NCBI GenBank assembly: GCA_027013815.1
Contig: JALWFY010000105.1
Span: 1-39,566, forward strand
Length of the DNA stretch: 39,566 nucleotides
Direction: 5' to 3'
From: Desulfohalobiaceae bacterium
Lineage (GTDB): Bacteria > Desulfobacterota > Desulfovibrionia > Desulfovibrionales > Desulfothermaceae
Shown here: piece by piece, positions 15,738-24,734 of the stretch
How the letters are laid out: every line of letters starts with the position of its first letter
Position numbering within the stretch: the stretch's first letter is position 1
Notes under the pieces: generated by a model
What the model was told of the DNA's origin: nothing
The model's input: the letters and a program-made list of their open reading frames with translations, nothing else
The model's database searches: none
Made by a program: the position numbers and the translations under genes

Positions 15738-17186
15738 TTAGAAGTTATAAGTAAAGCCAAAATTAACCTCATAGGCAGCATCGTCCATATAATCTTTTCC
15801 CCACGTGTTTTCATCCATATTCAAAGATGCATATCCCAGTTCTAATACTGCTGCCAAATTTTCATAAATCTTATATTTAGACTTTAACATAAGCTGAATA
15901 GCAGAGTCTTCATCAGTCAAAGGAGATCCATCCATCTGAGCAACAAAATCAGGTCCATAATTCTTTACTAATTTGCTGTCAATTGTACCCTTTGCATATT
16001 CAATTGCAAAGGTAGATGTGAGATTATCAATTAGGGAAATATCTTTTAAAGCAAAACCAATTAGCCAAACACCAGCTGGAGTATCTTGATATAAGGCATC
16101 ATTATTATCATTAAGGCCAAAAGTAGATACAGTGCCTACTGTGAATCCTGCTGGTGTACCCCAACCATCATTTGCGAGTACTGGTATGGTCTCACTACCA
16201 TCATATGGATTATCATCATCACCAGAGAAATAGTATCCATAAATGCTTGGTGTCATCATATCCATTTTGTAATCAATAGCCAAGTCTACATACCATCCAG
16301 ACCTATCACCTATATCATCATTACCCATGTATTTAATATCACTATCAAGGCTTCCATAGACAATATTACCTTTTACAGTAATTGGCTCAAACATAGAAAT
16401 GGTATATGCCATACCAGCATACCACAGAGTTGACTTATCAAGTTTAAATTCATCACCATTTAGTTTATCATGGATAGCTGCATTTAAACCCCCTGACAGG
16501 GCATATACTTCAGCCATGTTTCCGTCATCAGGAACAATATTTTTTCCTAAAAATGCATATACAAAATATGGGTTAATGTTTACACCATCTAACTTTACAG
16601 GTACTGCAAGAAAGAAAGCATCAACTGCATCACCACTGCCAGAGCCAATAGCAGCATTGCCATCTATATTTAACCATGGCCTTGCCCATCCTAATGTTAC
16701 TGATACCATATCATTTACAGGGGTACTCATAATAGCACCTGTGATATCACCATTTAAAATAGGACTTGCACCAAAAGTACTTGGTAAGTCCAAACCCTGG
16801 GCACCAATCTTAAATACCATATTGGTATTAGGCCATTTAAACGTAAGGCATGCCCTTTTTAGCTCAGTAACACCAGCAACATCCATTCCAGCTGCACCAG
16901 CTGCATCTTTGTAATGAGTAGTTACTTTTTTCTTACCCCATGTAGTGTCAAACTCAAGTCCTAAGGTGGCCTTTAGGTTTTCATTTGCCACAAAGTCAAA
17001 ATAAGGCCTCAGCCTCTGAGCTGCTGTGAACTCATTTCCATCAGTTTTGTCATCAAAATTATAATTTGTCACATGAGATACATATGCCTTAAAATAACCA
17101 TAGGTCTTGAGCTCAGTTGCTGATGCTGACAGGGTATAAGAAAAAACAAATACCCCAACTAGCAGAGCAAGTAACAGTTTCCTCAT
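15738..17186 (-). CDS. Outer-membrane porin of the Desulfovibrio homotrimeric type
   Basis: A 482-aa porin with a 23-residue signal peptide (ending ASA), mature start TELKTYGYFKAYV and C-terminal NFGFTYNF ending in Phe. The N-terminal pattern after the signal and the RLRPYFDF / LKATLGLEFDTTWGK segments resemble porins annotated as outer-membrane homotrimeric porins in Desulfovibrio. It should allow diffusion of small solutes across the outer membrane. GGAGGAAG precedes the ATG. Monocistronic between its own promoter (17248-17287) and a strong terminator; likely highly expressed. Confidence 0.84.
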   Translation of the reverse strand: MRKLLLALLVGVFVFSYTLSASATELKTYGYFKAYVSHVTNYNFDDKTDGNEFTAAQRLRPYFDFVANENLKATLGLEFDTTWGKKKVTTHYKDAAGAAGMDVAGVTELKRACLTFKWPNTNMVFKIGAQGLDLPSTFGASPILNGDITGAIMSTPVNDMVSVTLGWARPWLNIDGNAAIGSGSGDAVDAFFLAVPVKLDGVNINPYFVYAFLGKNIVPDDGNMAEVYALSGGLNAAIHDKLNGDEFKLDKSTLWYAGMAYTISMFEPITVKGNIVYGSLDSDIKYMGNDDIGDRSGWYVDLAIDYKMDMMTPSIYGYYFSGDDDNPYDGSETIPVLANDGWGTPAGFTVGTVSTFGLNDNNDALYQDTPAGVWLIGFALKDISLIDNLTSTFAIEYAKGTIDSKLVKNYGPDFVAQMDGSPLTDEDSAIQLMLKSKYKIYENLAAVLELGYASLNMDENTWGKDYMDDAAYEVNFGFTYNF

Positions 17187-17247
17187 AAATTCTTCCTCCT
17201 TCTGCTTTTTGTTTATCTACACCTGACGCCACTACCTCTTTCGGGAG

Positions 17248-17287
17248 ATAATAGATATTTTTTTTTTAAAATCAAGCAAAATTTTGC
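17248..17287 (-). promoter_or_regulatory. Porin promoter with adjacent palindrome
   Basis: On the minus strand TTGATT (17275-17270), a 16-bp spacer that is nearly pure A/T, and TATTAT (17253-17248). Just upstream of the -35 lies GCAAAATTTTGC (17276-17287), a perfect 12-bp palindrome and a candidate operator or activator site. The predicted leader is about 55 nt. Confidence 0.55.
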
Positions 17288-17361
17288 ACAAAGTTTAATT
17301 TTTTTTACTGTAAAAATATTTAAACCTAAAAATTAATCCTTTATGTAAAAATAGGAGACAA

Positions 17362-17500
17362 ATGGCGAAAGGGCTCCAATATGATTTTGGATGTTGAATT
17401 TTGGATTTTGAATTAATTTTTAAAAGAGATTTTGTTCCTTATTTAATTCAAAATTCAAAATTTTTATAATTCAAAATTTAACAAATAGCCCTTTGCCTAT
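17362..17500. repeat. Dispersed AT-rich inverted-repeat element, copy R3
   Basis: About 139 bp. GGCGAAAGGGCT at the left edge is inverted as AGCCCTTTGCC at the right edge, giving near-perfect terminal inverted repeats. Between them are the TTTTGGATGTTGAATTTTGG arm, a GAGATTTTGTTCCTTAT spacer and the AATTCAAAATTCAAAATT arm. It lacks the 3' extension shared by R1 and R2, so it defines the minimal unit. It occupies the gap between the divergent porin and AsmA-like genes; nothing else is obvious there apart from the porin promoter. Confidence 0.75.
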
Positions 17501-17592
17501 TTATAGATTCTTTAAATCTAGACATTTTAAAATTAGGAGTATAAAATTATAGAGTTTGGCAAACTATTAAGTCTAAAATATACAGGGCAACA

Positions 17593-20500
17593 ATGGATAG
17601 ACTAATTAAAACCCTTGGCCTTTTAACCCTTTGTATTATTTCTTATCTGTTGATCCTTCAATTAAGTGTAGGTTTGGCACATAGCAAATTTATATCTAAA
17701 ATTAATAAAGGACTCCCCAAAGGCCTTAGTATCAAAAATATCAAACTTAAAATCTTTCCCTATCCACATATAAATATACAAAATATAGACTACAAGAAGC
17801 CCTTTGAAATTAACGCCAATATAGAATCATTAGGTATCTCTATAGATTTTTTAGGTCTATTTTCTCATAAATTCATTAGCGCGAATGTACAAGGGGGAAA
17901 AATCATTATTTATAATATAAAAGGAAATAAAAAAGGAACTACCATCCCTATCTTTAAAATTCCAATTGGATTTATAGAAATAAATAACCTTCAAGCCGTT
18001 TTTTTTCTAAGACATAAGAAAATCGATCTATTTCAAATACATGGTCTAATTATATCTAATGGACACATAATTCGTATTACAGGTAAGGGAAACTCCAATA
18101 TACTAAACAGTTTTGATGTGAATTTAAATATTTCAAAAACAGAAAAAAGCATCAATCTACACTTAAATAAGGTTGTTCTCTCAAAGATAGTTTCATTTTT
18201 ACCTAAAAAATCTTATTTTCAATCAAAAAGAACCTCTGGTGCATTGGATATAAACATTAATGCCAATATTATTAAAAATAAAATTAAAGGAATCTTTCAT
18301 TTAACCAGTCCTTCTATCTTTTTTATATCTAGAATAGATTCAATAGACCTTTTGGGTAATTTTATAATTGATCCAGATTCTAGTTCTAAAAAATTTTCTA
18401 TTAAAAGGCTTAGGGTTGATGAGCCCTATATAGATCTAGGGGGGGATTTAAATTTTTCTAAAAACAATGTTAACATTAATTTGTCTTCAAAAAAAATAGA
18501 TATATCTGAGCTAAGAAGCACATATTTAAATTCTAATATCAATATTAAGTTAATGAATAAGATCTTTGACATTGTCCAAGGCGGAGTACTAAATGATTCT
18601 AGGTTCTCTCTTAAAAAAAATAAACACGGGATGAATTGGACCTTTACAGGAAATACAAAAAATACATCCATTGATATTCCACATATTAAGCTATCTTTAT
18701 ATGACCTATCTGGACACCTTAAAATAGAAAATAATATATTAGAATGTAGGGATATATCTGGAAAATATAGAAATTCTATGATTAAAGAGGGTTATCTACT
18801 ACTTGGATTAAATAAACAATTACTTCCGTTTAATATAAAAACCAACCTAAAATATAATCTAAAAGACCTTTTGCCTTTACTCATCTCTCTTAGGGTATCT
18901 CATCGTATAATAGGAAATCTCAATAAATTTCATATAGATTCTGGAACTACTGTTGGGAATTTTAACTTAATAAAAAACAAAGATGGAGTATACAACTGGG
19001 ATGTTGACCTCAGAGATTTAACAGTAAATGGTAATATCAAAGGATTAAAAATGCCCTACAAGATAAGGTGCAAAGAGTTTAGGATTAACAGACATATATT
19101 AAAATCAATGGATACATCTATTTTTTTGCCCTATACAAAGGTACACAAGGCCAACATTGAAATCCTTTTTGACAAAAAAAATATAAGATTGGAACTAAAT
19201 AATACACTGTTAAACACCCAGGAAACAAAAGATATAATTTATCTTTTTTACAAAGATAAATTTCCATTTGAAGCTACAGGAAGCATATATTTCAAAAAAT
19301 CTCTTCTCACCTATGACTTTTCTTGTAACAAGATATTGCACTATTCCTTCATAGGAAAATTTAATAATTTAAAATTAAATAATATTTTATTAAAAGATTT
19401 TTTAAAAGAAAAGATAAAAAATATAAAAACTTTATCTATTTCAATATCAGATGGAAATTTTTATATAACAAAGAAAAAATTACTATTCAATTCTTTACAA
19501 TTATACTTATTAAAGTCTAATCTATTTATAAAAAAATTTATATTTAATAAAGGAATTTATAATACAGTAAATATGGAATTATCTGGAACCATTGAGAAAA
19601 AATTACAAAAAATCCTTAAAAAAAATATTTCAATACTTGATTATATAAATTCATCTAATAGTTGGCATATCAATAACATTAAATTAGATTTAATCTCCAA
19701 TAAATCTATAAAAGTAAATAGTGATATTATTTTAAATGGAGTACATGCAGTAATAAAAATATCAAAACCTAAAAATACGGAAGTATTTGGCAACTTAATG
19801 CTATCATATAATAGAGAGCATTCATTTATATATTTCAAAAAATCAAGACACAATCTATTCCTAAAATTTAAAGGGTCATTGACTAGATCTATAGCAAATA
19901 GATTATTAGACAATAATAAATATATAATTGGAGATTTAAAAGGAGATTGCATTGTAAAGATTAATCTAGATCCAATATTTTTTAAAGAATTTAAAGGAGA
20001 TTTACTTATTAAAAATTTTTTATTACATGAGAATCCTAGTATCCTAGCTGAATATCTACACATTAGGTCAAACAAAAATATTATATTTATAGACAATTCA
20101 AAATTTATTATAAATAAAGATAAAATATATCTAAATGGAAATATTAAAATAAACAAAAATTTAAACACAATCTCATTGTCATTAAAGAGTAATAATATAA
20201 ATATTGATAAGTTACTAAAATCCATACAATTAAAAAACAAAAATAAGGGCTCTATAAAAATAAAAGGCAAAATAAAATTTAATATCCATACTGCATTATA
20301 TAAAGATCAAAAACTAGAAAATATTAATGGGTACATATTATTAGATAGGGGTTTTAAGAAATTAGAAATTGTCAAGGCCAGATTTTGCAATCTTCCAGTG
20401 AAATTTATTCTTTATAAGAAAAACAATAGTTTTATAATTAATATAAACTCTAAGAAATTTTTTATCAAAAAAATCTTATGTTGCTTATTCCCAACGCACA

Positions 20501-21096
20501 AAAAAAAGATTATGTCAGGTACAGGCGATATTAATATCAAGTTAAAGGGAACTCTTGCCAAGGGATCTAAAATCAAAACCACACTTAATGGAAAATTCTT
20601 GTTTCATGCAACTGAAGGCAGGATTTACAGGCTCACCTTAATATCAAAGGTGTTGTCTATTATTAATTCTACAGAAATATTCTTTGGACAGTTCCCAGAT
20701 CTTGACAGAGAGGGTTTTGGATATAAAGAAGCAAATGCAATTGGACATATAAAAAAAGGAATAATATTTTTTAAAAAATCTTATATAAACGGCGATTCCA
20801 TGGAAATACTATTTCATGGAAAAATAAATTTAAATACTAATAAGGTCAATATGATAGTATTTTTTGCTCCTTTAAAGACAATTGACAGGTTGATAAAGAA
20901 GATACCAATAATAAGAAATATAACTGGTGGAAATTTGATAATGATCCCATTCCAGGTAACAGGTGATATTGATGATCCCACAGTGATCCCCTTATCTCCT
21001 AAAGCAGTTGGCTCAGAGATCTTGGGGATAATAAAAAATACAATCAAATTACCTTTTAAAATATTACAACCCCTTAAACCTAAGAATTCAAACTAA
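17593..21096 (+). CDS. AsmA-like (YhdP/TamB superfamily) envelope protein
   Basis: A 1167-aa protein with one N-terminal membrane anchor (about 7-27) and a long periplasmic beta-rich region. The C-terminal part (about 970-1150) matches the AsmA-like C-terminal region: GDINIKLKGTLAKG, a RIYRLTLISKVLSIIN segment, then a FQVTGDIDDP motif. Such proteins are thought to form hydrophobic grooves that carry phospholipid to the outer membrane. Composition is extreme in Ile, Asn, Lys and Leu. It heads an operon with ttuA, dciA and a Rho-N gene (24-bp gap to ttuA). The Shine-Dalgarno is weak (AGGGCAAC). Confidence 0.8.
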   Translation: MDRLIKTLGLLTLCIISYLLILQLSVGLAHSKFISKINKGLPKGLSIKNIKLKIFPYPHINIQNIDYKKPFEINANIESLGISIDFLGLFSHKFISANVQGGKIIIYNIKGNKKGTTIPIFKIPIGFIEINNLQAVFFLRHKKIDLFQIHGLIISNGHIIRITGKGNSNILNSFDVNLNISKTEKSINLHLNKVVLSKIVSFLPKKSYFQSKRTSGALDININANIIKNKIKGIFHLTSPSIFFISRIDSIDLLGNFIIDPDSSSKKFSIKRLRVDEPYIDLGGDLNFSKNNVNINLSSKKIDISELRSTYLNSNINIKLMNKIFDIVQGGVLNDSRFSLKKNKHGMNWTFTGNTKNTSIDIPHIKLSLYDLSGHLKIENNILECRDISGKYRNSMIKEGYLLLGLNKQLLPFNIKTNLKYNLKDLLPLLISLRVSHRIIGNLNKFHIDSGTTVGNFNLIKNKDGVYNWDVDLRDLTVNGNIKGLKMPYKIRCKEFRINRHILKSMDTSIFLPYTKVHKANIEILFDKKNIRLELNNTLLNTQETKDIIYLFYKDKFPFEATGSIYFKKSLLTYDFSCNKILHYSFIGKFNNLKLNNILLKDFLKEKIKNIKTLSISISDGNFYITKKKLLFNSLQLYLLKSNLFIKKFIFNKGIYNTVNMELSGTIEKKLQKILKKNISILDYINSSNSWHINNIKLDLISNKSIKVNSDIILNGVHAVIKISKPKNTEVFGNLMLSYNREHSFIYFKKSRHNLFLKFKGSLTRSIANRLLDNNKYIIGDLKGDCIVKINLDPIFFKEFKGDLLIKNFLLHENPSILAEYLHIRSNKNIIFIDNSKFIINKDKIYLNGNIKINKNLNTISLSLKSNNINIDKLLKSIQLKNKNKGSIKIKGKIKFNIHTALYKDQKLENINGYILLDRGFKKLEIVKARFCNLPVKFILYKKNNSFIININSKKFFIKKILCCLFPTHKKKIMSGTGDINIKLKGTLAKGSKIKTTLNGKFLFHATEGRIYRLTLISKVLSIINSTEIFFGQFPDLDREGFGYKEANAIGHIKKGIIFFKKSYINGDSMEILFHGKINLNTNKVNMIVFFAPLKTIDRLIKKIPIIRNITGGNLIMIPFQVTGDIDDPTVIPLSPKAVGSEILGIIKNTIKLPFKILQPLKPKNSN

Positions 21097-21120
21097 TAAA
21101 ACCTATATAGGATAATTTTA

Positions 21121-22050
21121 ATGGGAAGATATTTCAAAGAATTACCCAAAAATGCCAAGTGCACCAGGTGTAAAAAACAGGCGATAATAAGACTACCTTC
21201 ACACAATGCAAGATTTTGCATAAAATGTTTTGAACACTTCATTAAAACCGCTGTTCAAAGGGCAATGAAAAAAATTTCAATCCCCAAGGATATGCCAATA
21301 ATGGTTGCTGTGTCTGGTGGAAAGGACTCTCTGATCCTTTGGGATATATTAAATAAACTTGGATATTCCACAAAGGGATTACATATTGACCTTGGGATAA
21401 ATGAATTCTCAAAAAAATCAAAAAAGGCAATCAGAGCCTTTGCTTCAAAAAGAAACTATGCGTGGGTAGAATATTCCTTACAGGATCTTTTAGGCTATAA
21501 TATGGTAGAGGTACATAATATACTTAAGAGAAAAACTTGTTCTTTTTGTGGGAAATTAAAGAGAGAACTCCTAGATATTGCCACAGTTAAGGAAGGATTT
21601 GATGTTTTGGCAACTGGTCATAACCTAGATGACGAAGCAGGGAGGTTGCTTGGGAATCTAATGGGACATAGGGATGAATATGTGAAAAAACAATATCCCT
21701 ACCTCCCATCCCCTCATCCAAAAATACCAGCCAAGATCAAGCCCCTGTACCGATTAGAAATAAAGGAATTATTAATATATGCTGAGCTTAATAAAATCAC
21801 TCCTGTTGAAATTGATTGTCCCCTATCTAAGGGAGCAACCTCAAGGAAATTTAAAAGGGCATTAAATTTTCTTGAGGGAGAGATGCCTGGAATCAAGAGA
21901 AACTTTCTCTTTGGATATATAGATAGAAATTCTCCGCCAAATAGTACTGGTAAATTTAGAGAATGTATAAATTGTGGGTACCCCACTCACTTAGAATTAT
22001 GTAATATGTGCAATATAAAAAGATTATTAGATTCAAAGACTAAAAAATGA
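21121..22050 (+). CDS. ttuA: TtuA-family tRNA 2-thiolation enzyme (tRNA U54 sulfurtransferase-like)
   Basis: A 309-aa PP-loop ATPase flanked by two zinc ribbons: C14/C17/C33/C36 at the N-terminus and C282/C285/C294/C297 at the C-terminus. The PP-loop is SGGKDS (65-70). C140, C143 and C233 correspond to the three cysteines that hold a catalytic [4Fe-4S] cluster in TtuA. TtuA adenylates U54 and inserts sulfur to give 5-methyl-2-thiouridine in thermophile tRNAs, usually with the sulfur carrier TtuB. Related TtcA-like or Ncs6-like roles cannot be excluded. It overlaps dciA by 4 nt (ATGA). Confidence 0.82.
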   Translation: MGRYFKELPKNAKCTRCKKQAIIRLPSHNARFCIKCFEHFIKTAVQRAMKKISIPKDMPIMVAVSGGKDSLILWDILNKLGYSTKGLHIDLGINEFSKKSKKAIRAFASKRNYAWVEYSLQDLLGYNMVEVHNILKRKTCSFCGKLKRELLDIATVKEGFDVLATGHNLDDEAGRLLGNLMGHRDEYVKKQYPYLPSPHPKIPAKIKPLYRLEIKELLIYAELNKITPVEIDCPLSKGATSRKFKRALNFLEGEMPGIKRNFLFGYIDRNSPPNSTGKFRECINCGYPTHLELCNMCNIKRLLDSKTKK

Positions 22051-22523
22051 GAAAATCCTCTGAAATAATTGAACAAATAATAAAAAGAAAAGATATAGAT
22101 AACAAATTTAAACTCATAGACCTATGTAAAAACTGGGACAGGATATTAGGCCAGACCCTGTCAAAAATGGCAAAACCAATTGGATCTAAGGGAACTACCC
22201 TATTTATTGGTGTGGAAGATAGTATCTTGATGCAGGAGCTATCATTTTATTCATCTGACATCTTGGAAAAAATAAACAAATTTTTTGGTAATCAACCATT
22301 TGACAAAATAAAGTATAAATTGTTAGAAGACAGGACTCCATTAGATATTGTAGTTAAGGAACTTAGGGAGAAAAGGTCAAAATATAATGTGTATATTCCA
22401 AACAAGGTAGGAAAATTAATTAACACAATCCCTGAAAATAATCCTGTTTACAGGGCATATAAAAGTTATATTAAATTAATTGCCCACATAAAAAAGTTTA
22501 AGGAGGAATATTATAATGGGTGA
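22047..22523 (+). CDS. dciA: DciA-like (DUF721) protein
   Basis: A 158-aa protein with the DUF721 core: WDRILGQTLSKMAKPIG (about 32-48), then LFIGVEDSILMQELSFY. DciA loads the replicative helicase DnaB in bacteria lacking DnaC or DnaI. The C-terminal extension (about 105-158) is helical and basic, possibly DNA-binding. Its ATGA overlap with ttuA and 8-nt overlap with the next gene indicate tight translational coupling. Confidence 0.82.
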   Translation: MRKSSEIIEQIIKRKDIDNKFKLIDLCKNWDRILGQTLSKMAKPIGSKGTTLFIGVEDSILMQELSFYSSDILEKINKFFGNQPFDKIKYKLLEDRTPLDIVVKELREKRSKYNVYIPNKVGKLINTIPENNPVYRAYKSYIKLIAHIKKFKEEYYNG

Positions 22524-22863
22524 TGAAATTACATTAGAGTCTTTGGACCTAAAAAAACCACTTGAAAAAATGACGGCAAAAGAGCTTAGACAACTTGCCA
22601 TGGAAAAGATCCCACAAATAGTGGGGGCATCTAGTATGCAAAAGGAAGAACTTCTTGGTAAAATAAAAGAAGTTCTGGGACTAGAAGAAGAAGGGACTGT
22701 ATCGCCATACAAAGAACAGATCATTGAACTCAAAAAAGAGATAAAAAGGCTTAGAGAGGCCAAGCTGGCAATACCTAGAAAAAAAAGGAAAGAAAGGGAT
22801 CAGATCAGAAAACAGATAAAAAAACTTAGGAGAAAAACTAGAATTTTGGCAACAGCAAGTTAA
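22516..22863 (+). CDS. Small Rho-N/SAP-like basic coiled-coil protein
   Basis: A 115-aa protein. The N-terminal segment (15-55) follows the Rho N-terminal / SAP-like helix pattern (MTAKELRQLAMEKIP, then KEELLGKIKEVLGL). The C-terminal half (about 65-110) is a highly basic predicted coiled coil with KKEIKRLREAK and RKKRKERDQIRKQIKKLRRK. It lacks the Rho ATPase, so it is not Rho itself. Nucleic-acid binding is likely; role unknown. GGAGGA precedes the ATG. It ends just before the tRNA promoter. Confidence 0.75.
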   Translation: MGDEITLESLDLKKPLEKMTAKELRQLAMEKIPQIVGASSMQKEELLGKIKEVLGLEEEGTVSPYKEQIIELKKEIKRLREAKLAIPRKKRKERDQIRKQIKKLRRKTRILATAS

Positions 22864-22870
22864 TTTTTTC

Positions 22871-22899
22871 TTGACAAGCAAATAAAATATATATACATT
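22871..22899 (+). promoter_or_regulatory. Promoter of the tRNA-Gln/tRNA-Glu unit
   Basis: Consensus -35 TTGACA (22871-22876). The -10 lies in TATATACATT (22890-22899), read as TATACA with a 15-bp spacer or TACATT with 17 bp. Transcription would begin about 10 nt before tRNA-Gln. Confidence 0.7.
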
Positions 22900-22914
22900 G
22901 CTTTTCTTGTTGAT

Positions 22915-22985
22915 TGGGGGGTCGTCTAGCGGCAGGACGCTGGGTTCTGGCCCCAGTAGCCGGGGTTCGAATCCCTGTCCCCCAG
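22915..22985 (+). tRNA. tRNA-Gln (anticodon CTG)
   Basis: A complete 71-nt cloverleaf. The acceptor TGGGGGG pairs with TCCCCCA, discriminator G. D-stem GTC/GAC; anticodon stem CTGGG/CCCAG with loop TTCTGGC, so CTG at 22947-22949 reads CAG codons. T-stem CGGGG/CCCTG with loop TTCGAAT. The 3' CCA is not encoded. It is followed 12 nt later by tRNA-Glu. Confidence 0.95.
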
Positions 22986-22997
22986 TCAGAAAAATAA

Positions 22998-23072
22998 GTC
23001 CCCATCGTCTAGCTCGGTCCAGGACACCGGCCTTTCACGCCGGCGACAGGGGTTCAAATCCCCTTGGGGACG
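22998..23072 (+). tRNA. tRNA-Glu (anticodon TTC)
   Basis: A complete 75-nt cloverleaf. The acceptor GTCCCCA pairs with TGGGGAC, discriminator G. Anticodon stem CCGGC/GCCGG with loop CTTTCAC, so TTC lies at 23034-23036. The T-loop is TTCAAAT. CCA is not encoded. It is second in a two-tRNA transcript ended by the hairpin at 23074-23116. Confidence 0.95.
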
Positions 23073-23073
23073 T

Positions 23074-23116
23074 AAAGAAAAACCGACCTCACTTAATTTG
23101 AGGTCGGTTTTTCTTT
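23074..23116. terminator. Terminator of the tRNA unit, also usable by dut
   Basis: A long stem AAAGAAAAACCGACCTCA paired with TGAGGTCGGTTTTTCTTT around a 7-nt loop CTTAATT. Symmetric A/T flanks suit both the plus-strand tRNAs and the minus-strand dut gene, which stops at 23120. Confidence 0.93.
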
Positions 23117-23119
23117 TAT

Positions 23120-23569
23120 TCATATACCAGTATGTCCAAATCCCCCTGCACCTCTTTTTGTATCACTTAACTTATTAGATTCAATAATATCTGCTTGGAA
23201 TGCTGGCATAAATATAAGCTGTGCAATTCTATCGCCATAATGAATTATCTTCTTTGAATTAGAGATATTTAAGATAGAGACCTTGATCTCTCCCCTATAG
23301 TCTGGATCTATAACCCCTACACCTTGGGTAACCACTAGTCCTTGTTTAGTGCCTAATCCACTCCTTGAAAAAACAAATCCAGCTATATTGGGGGTGAGAA
23401 TTTCAATGGCAATTCCAGTACCTATCATTGATCTTTGCCCTGGTTCTATTATAAGTTCACCCCTTACATTGGCCATAAGATCTAAACCCATTGAGAGGGG
23501 TGTAGAATATTTTAATCTTCCTTTAAAAGACTCTTCTAGATATTTTATTTTTACTATAACTCTTTCCAT
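23120..23569 (-). CDS. dut: Deoxyuridine 5'-triphosphate nucleotidohydrolase
   Basis: A 149-aa trimeric dUTPase that hydrolyses dUTP to dUMP and pyrophosphate. All five motifs are seen: I as GLDLMA, II as SRSGLG, III as GVIDPDYRGE, IV as RIAQLIF and V as RGAGGFGHTG. Motif III contains the nucleophilic-water Asp and Tyr; motif V closes over the substrate. AGGAGA lies 7 nt before the ATG. Single gene, convergent with the tRNA unit. Confidence 0.95.
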   Translation of the reverse strand: MERVIVKIKYLEESFKGRLKYSTPLSMGLDLMANVRGELIIEPGQRSMIGTGIAIEILTPNIAGFVFSRSGLGTKQGLVVTQGVGVIDPDYRGEIKVSILNISNSKKIIHYGDRIAQLIFMPAFQADIIESNKLSDTKRGAGGFGHTGI

Positions 23570-23672
23570 ATCATAATCTCCTATCTTTTATTTATTGATA
23601 TTTTTGAAATTTATTTTTATAGTATATCCTAAAGTTACTGTGACTGTAAAAAAGTATTTATAAGATAATGCC

Positions 23673-24557
23673 ATGATAAAAGATCAAAAAAAAGCATATA
23701 TATATGCCTTGAGTTCAGTAGGAATATGGTCCACGGTAGCCACTGCATTTAAACTATCATTGAGGTTTACAAATGTAATTAATCTCTTATTTGTAGCATC
23801 AATTATATCATTAATTGTGTTGTTCTTAACCATTGTCTATGAAAAAAAATTATTCTTACTAAAAGACATTACAAAAAAAGAAATATTTTATTCTGCCCTT
23901 TTAGGCCTGTTAAACCCATTTCTATATTATATAGTACTTTTCTCTGCATATGATCTCTTAAGGGCACAAGAGGCCCAGGTGATAAATTATACCTGGGCCA
24001 TCACCTTGTCTGTGCTGGCGTATTTTATACTTGGTCAAAGTTTAAGTCTAGGAGATATTTTAGGACTTTTACTTAGTTACTTTGGAGTGTTTTTGATTGC
24101 AACAAAGGGAAATATCTTTGTCATTAATTTTCAAACCAGCCCAAAGGGTATTCTCCTTGCCTTACTTAGCACAATTATATGGGCCCTATATTGGGTATTA
24201 AATACAAGAGACAGGCTAGAGGCTGTTGTTAGGCTTTTTTTTAATTTTCTATGGGGTAGTTTGGGCATATGCCTTGTATTCTTAGCTCAAGTAAAGGAAA
24301 ATCCCTTAAATTTATATGGTGTATTAGGCTCAATATATATAGGCCTATTTGAAATGGGTATTACCTTTCTTTTATGGTCAAGGGCCCTAAAATTTGCAAA
24401 ATCCACTGCAAAGATAAGCATATTAATATATCTATCTCCATTTCTTTCCCTAATATTTATCCACTACATAATAGGCGAGAAAATCTACCTATCCACCATA
24501 TTTGCACTATTTTTAATTATATGTGGCATTGGTATACAAAGGATATGGAACAAATAA
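23673..24557 (+). CDS. EamA/DMT-superfamily membrane transporter
   Basis: A 294-aa polytopic membrane protein with about ten hydrophobic helices arranged as two five-helix EamA halves; second-half marks include WALYWVLNTRD and ALKFAKSTAKISILIYL. These proteins export amino acids, metabolites or related solutes; the substrate is not predictable. It is divergent from dut. There is no strong Shine-Dalgarno. Its coding end is followed by 177 bp of AT-rich sequence without a recognised terminator. Confidence 0.83.
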   Translation: MIKDQKKAYIYALSSVGIWSTVATAFKLSLRFTNVINLLFVASIISLIVLFLTIVYEKKLFLLKDITKKEIFYSALLGLLNPFLYYIVLFSAYDLLRAQEAQVINYTWAITLSVLAYFILGQSLSLGDILGLLLSYFGVFLIATKGNIFVINFQTSPKGILLALLSTIIWALYWVLNTRDRLEAVVRLFFNFLWGSLGICLVFLAQVKENPLNLYGVLGSIYIGLFEMGITFLLWSRALKFAKSTAKISILIYLSPFLSLIFIHYIIGEKIYLSTIFALFLIICGIGIQRIWNK

Positions 24558-24734
24558 CTACTAGATTCTTCCTGTATAAACAAGATTACCCCTTAACAAA
24601 AATTTTATTCCCTCTTTACTAAAACACATATTTTTGATATAAATTTATCTAATTTATTAACCGAACGGAAGGTCTAGAAATATTAAAAAATAATTTACAT
24701 ACATAAAACGTCTATTTAACAAGGAAGGTACACT

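Noticed and set aside
16399-16914. 171-codon plus-strand open frame
   Set aside because: Antisense shadow of the porin gene at 15738-17186.
19641-20270. 209-codon minus-strand open frame rich in Phe and Leu
   Set aside because: Antisense shadow of the AT-rich AsmA-like gene; no ribosome binding site or family features.
22898-23101. 67-codon plus-strand open frame
   Set aside because: It runs through both tRNA genes; the tRNA cloverleafs fully explain the sequence.
22915-23116. tRNA genes as an integration (att) site
   Set aside because: No integrase, phage genes or duplicated tRNA 3' end are seen in the window.
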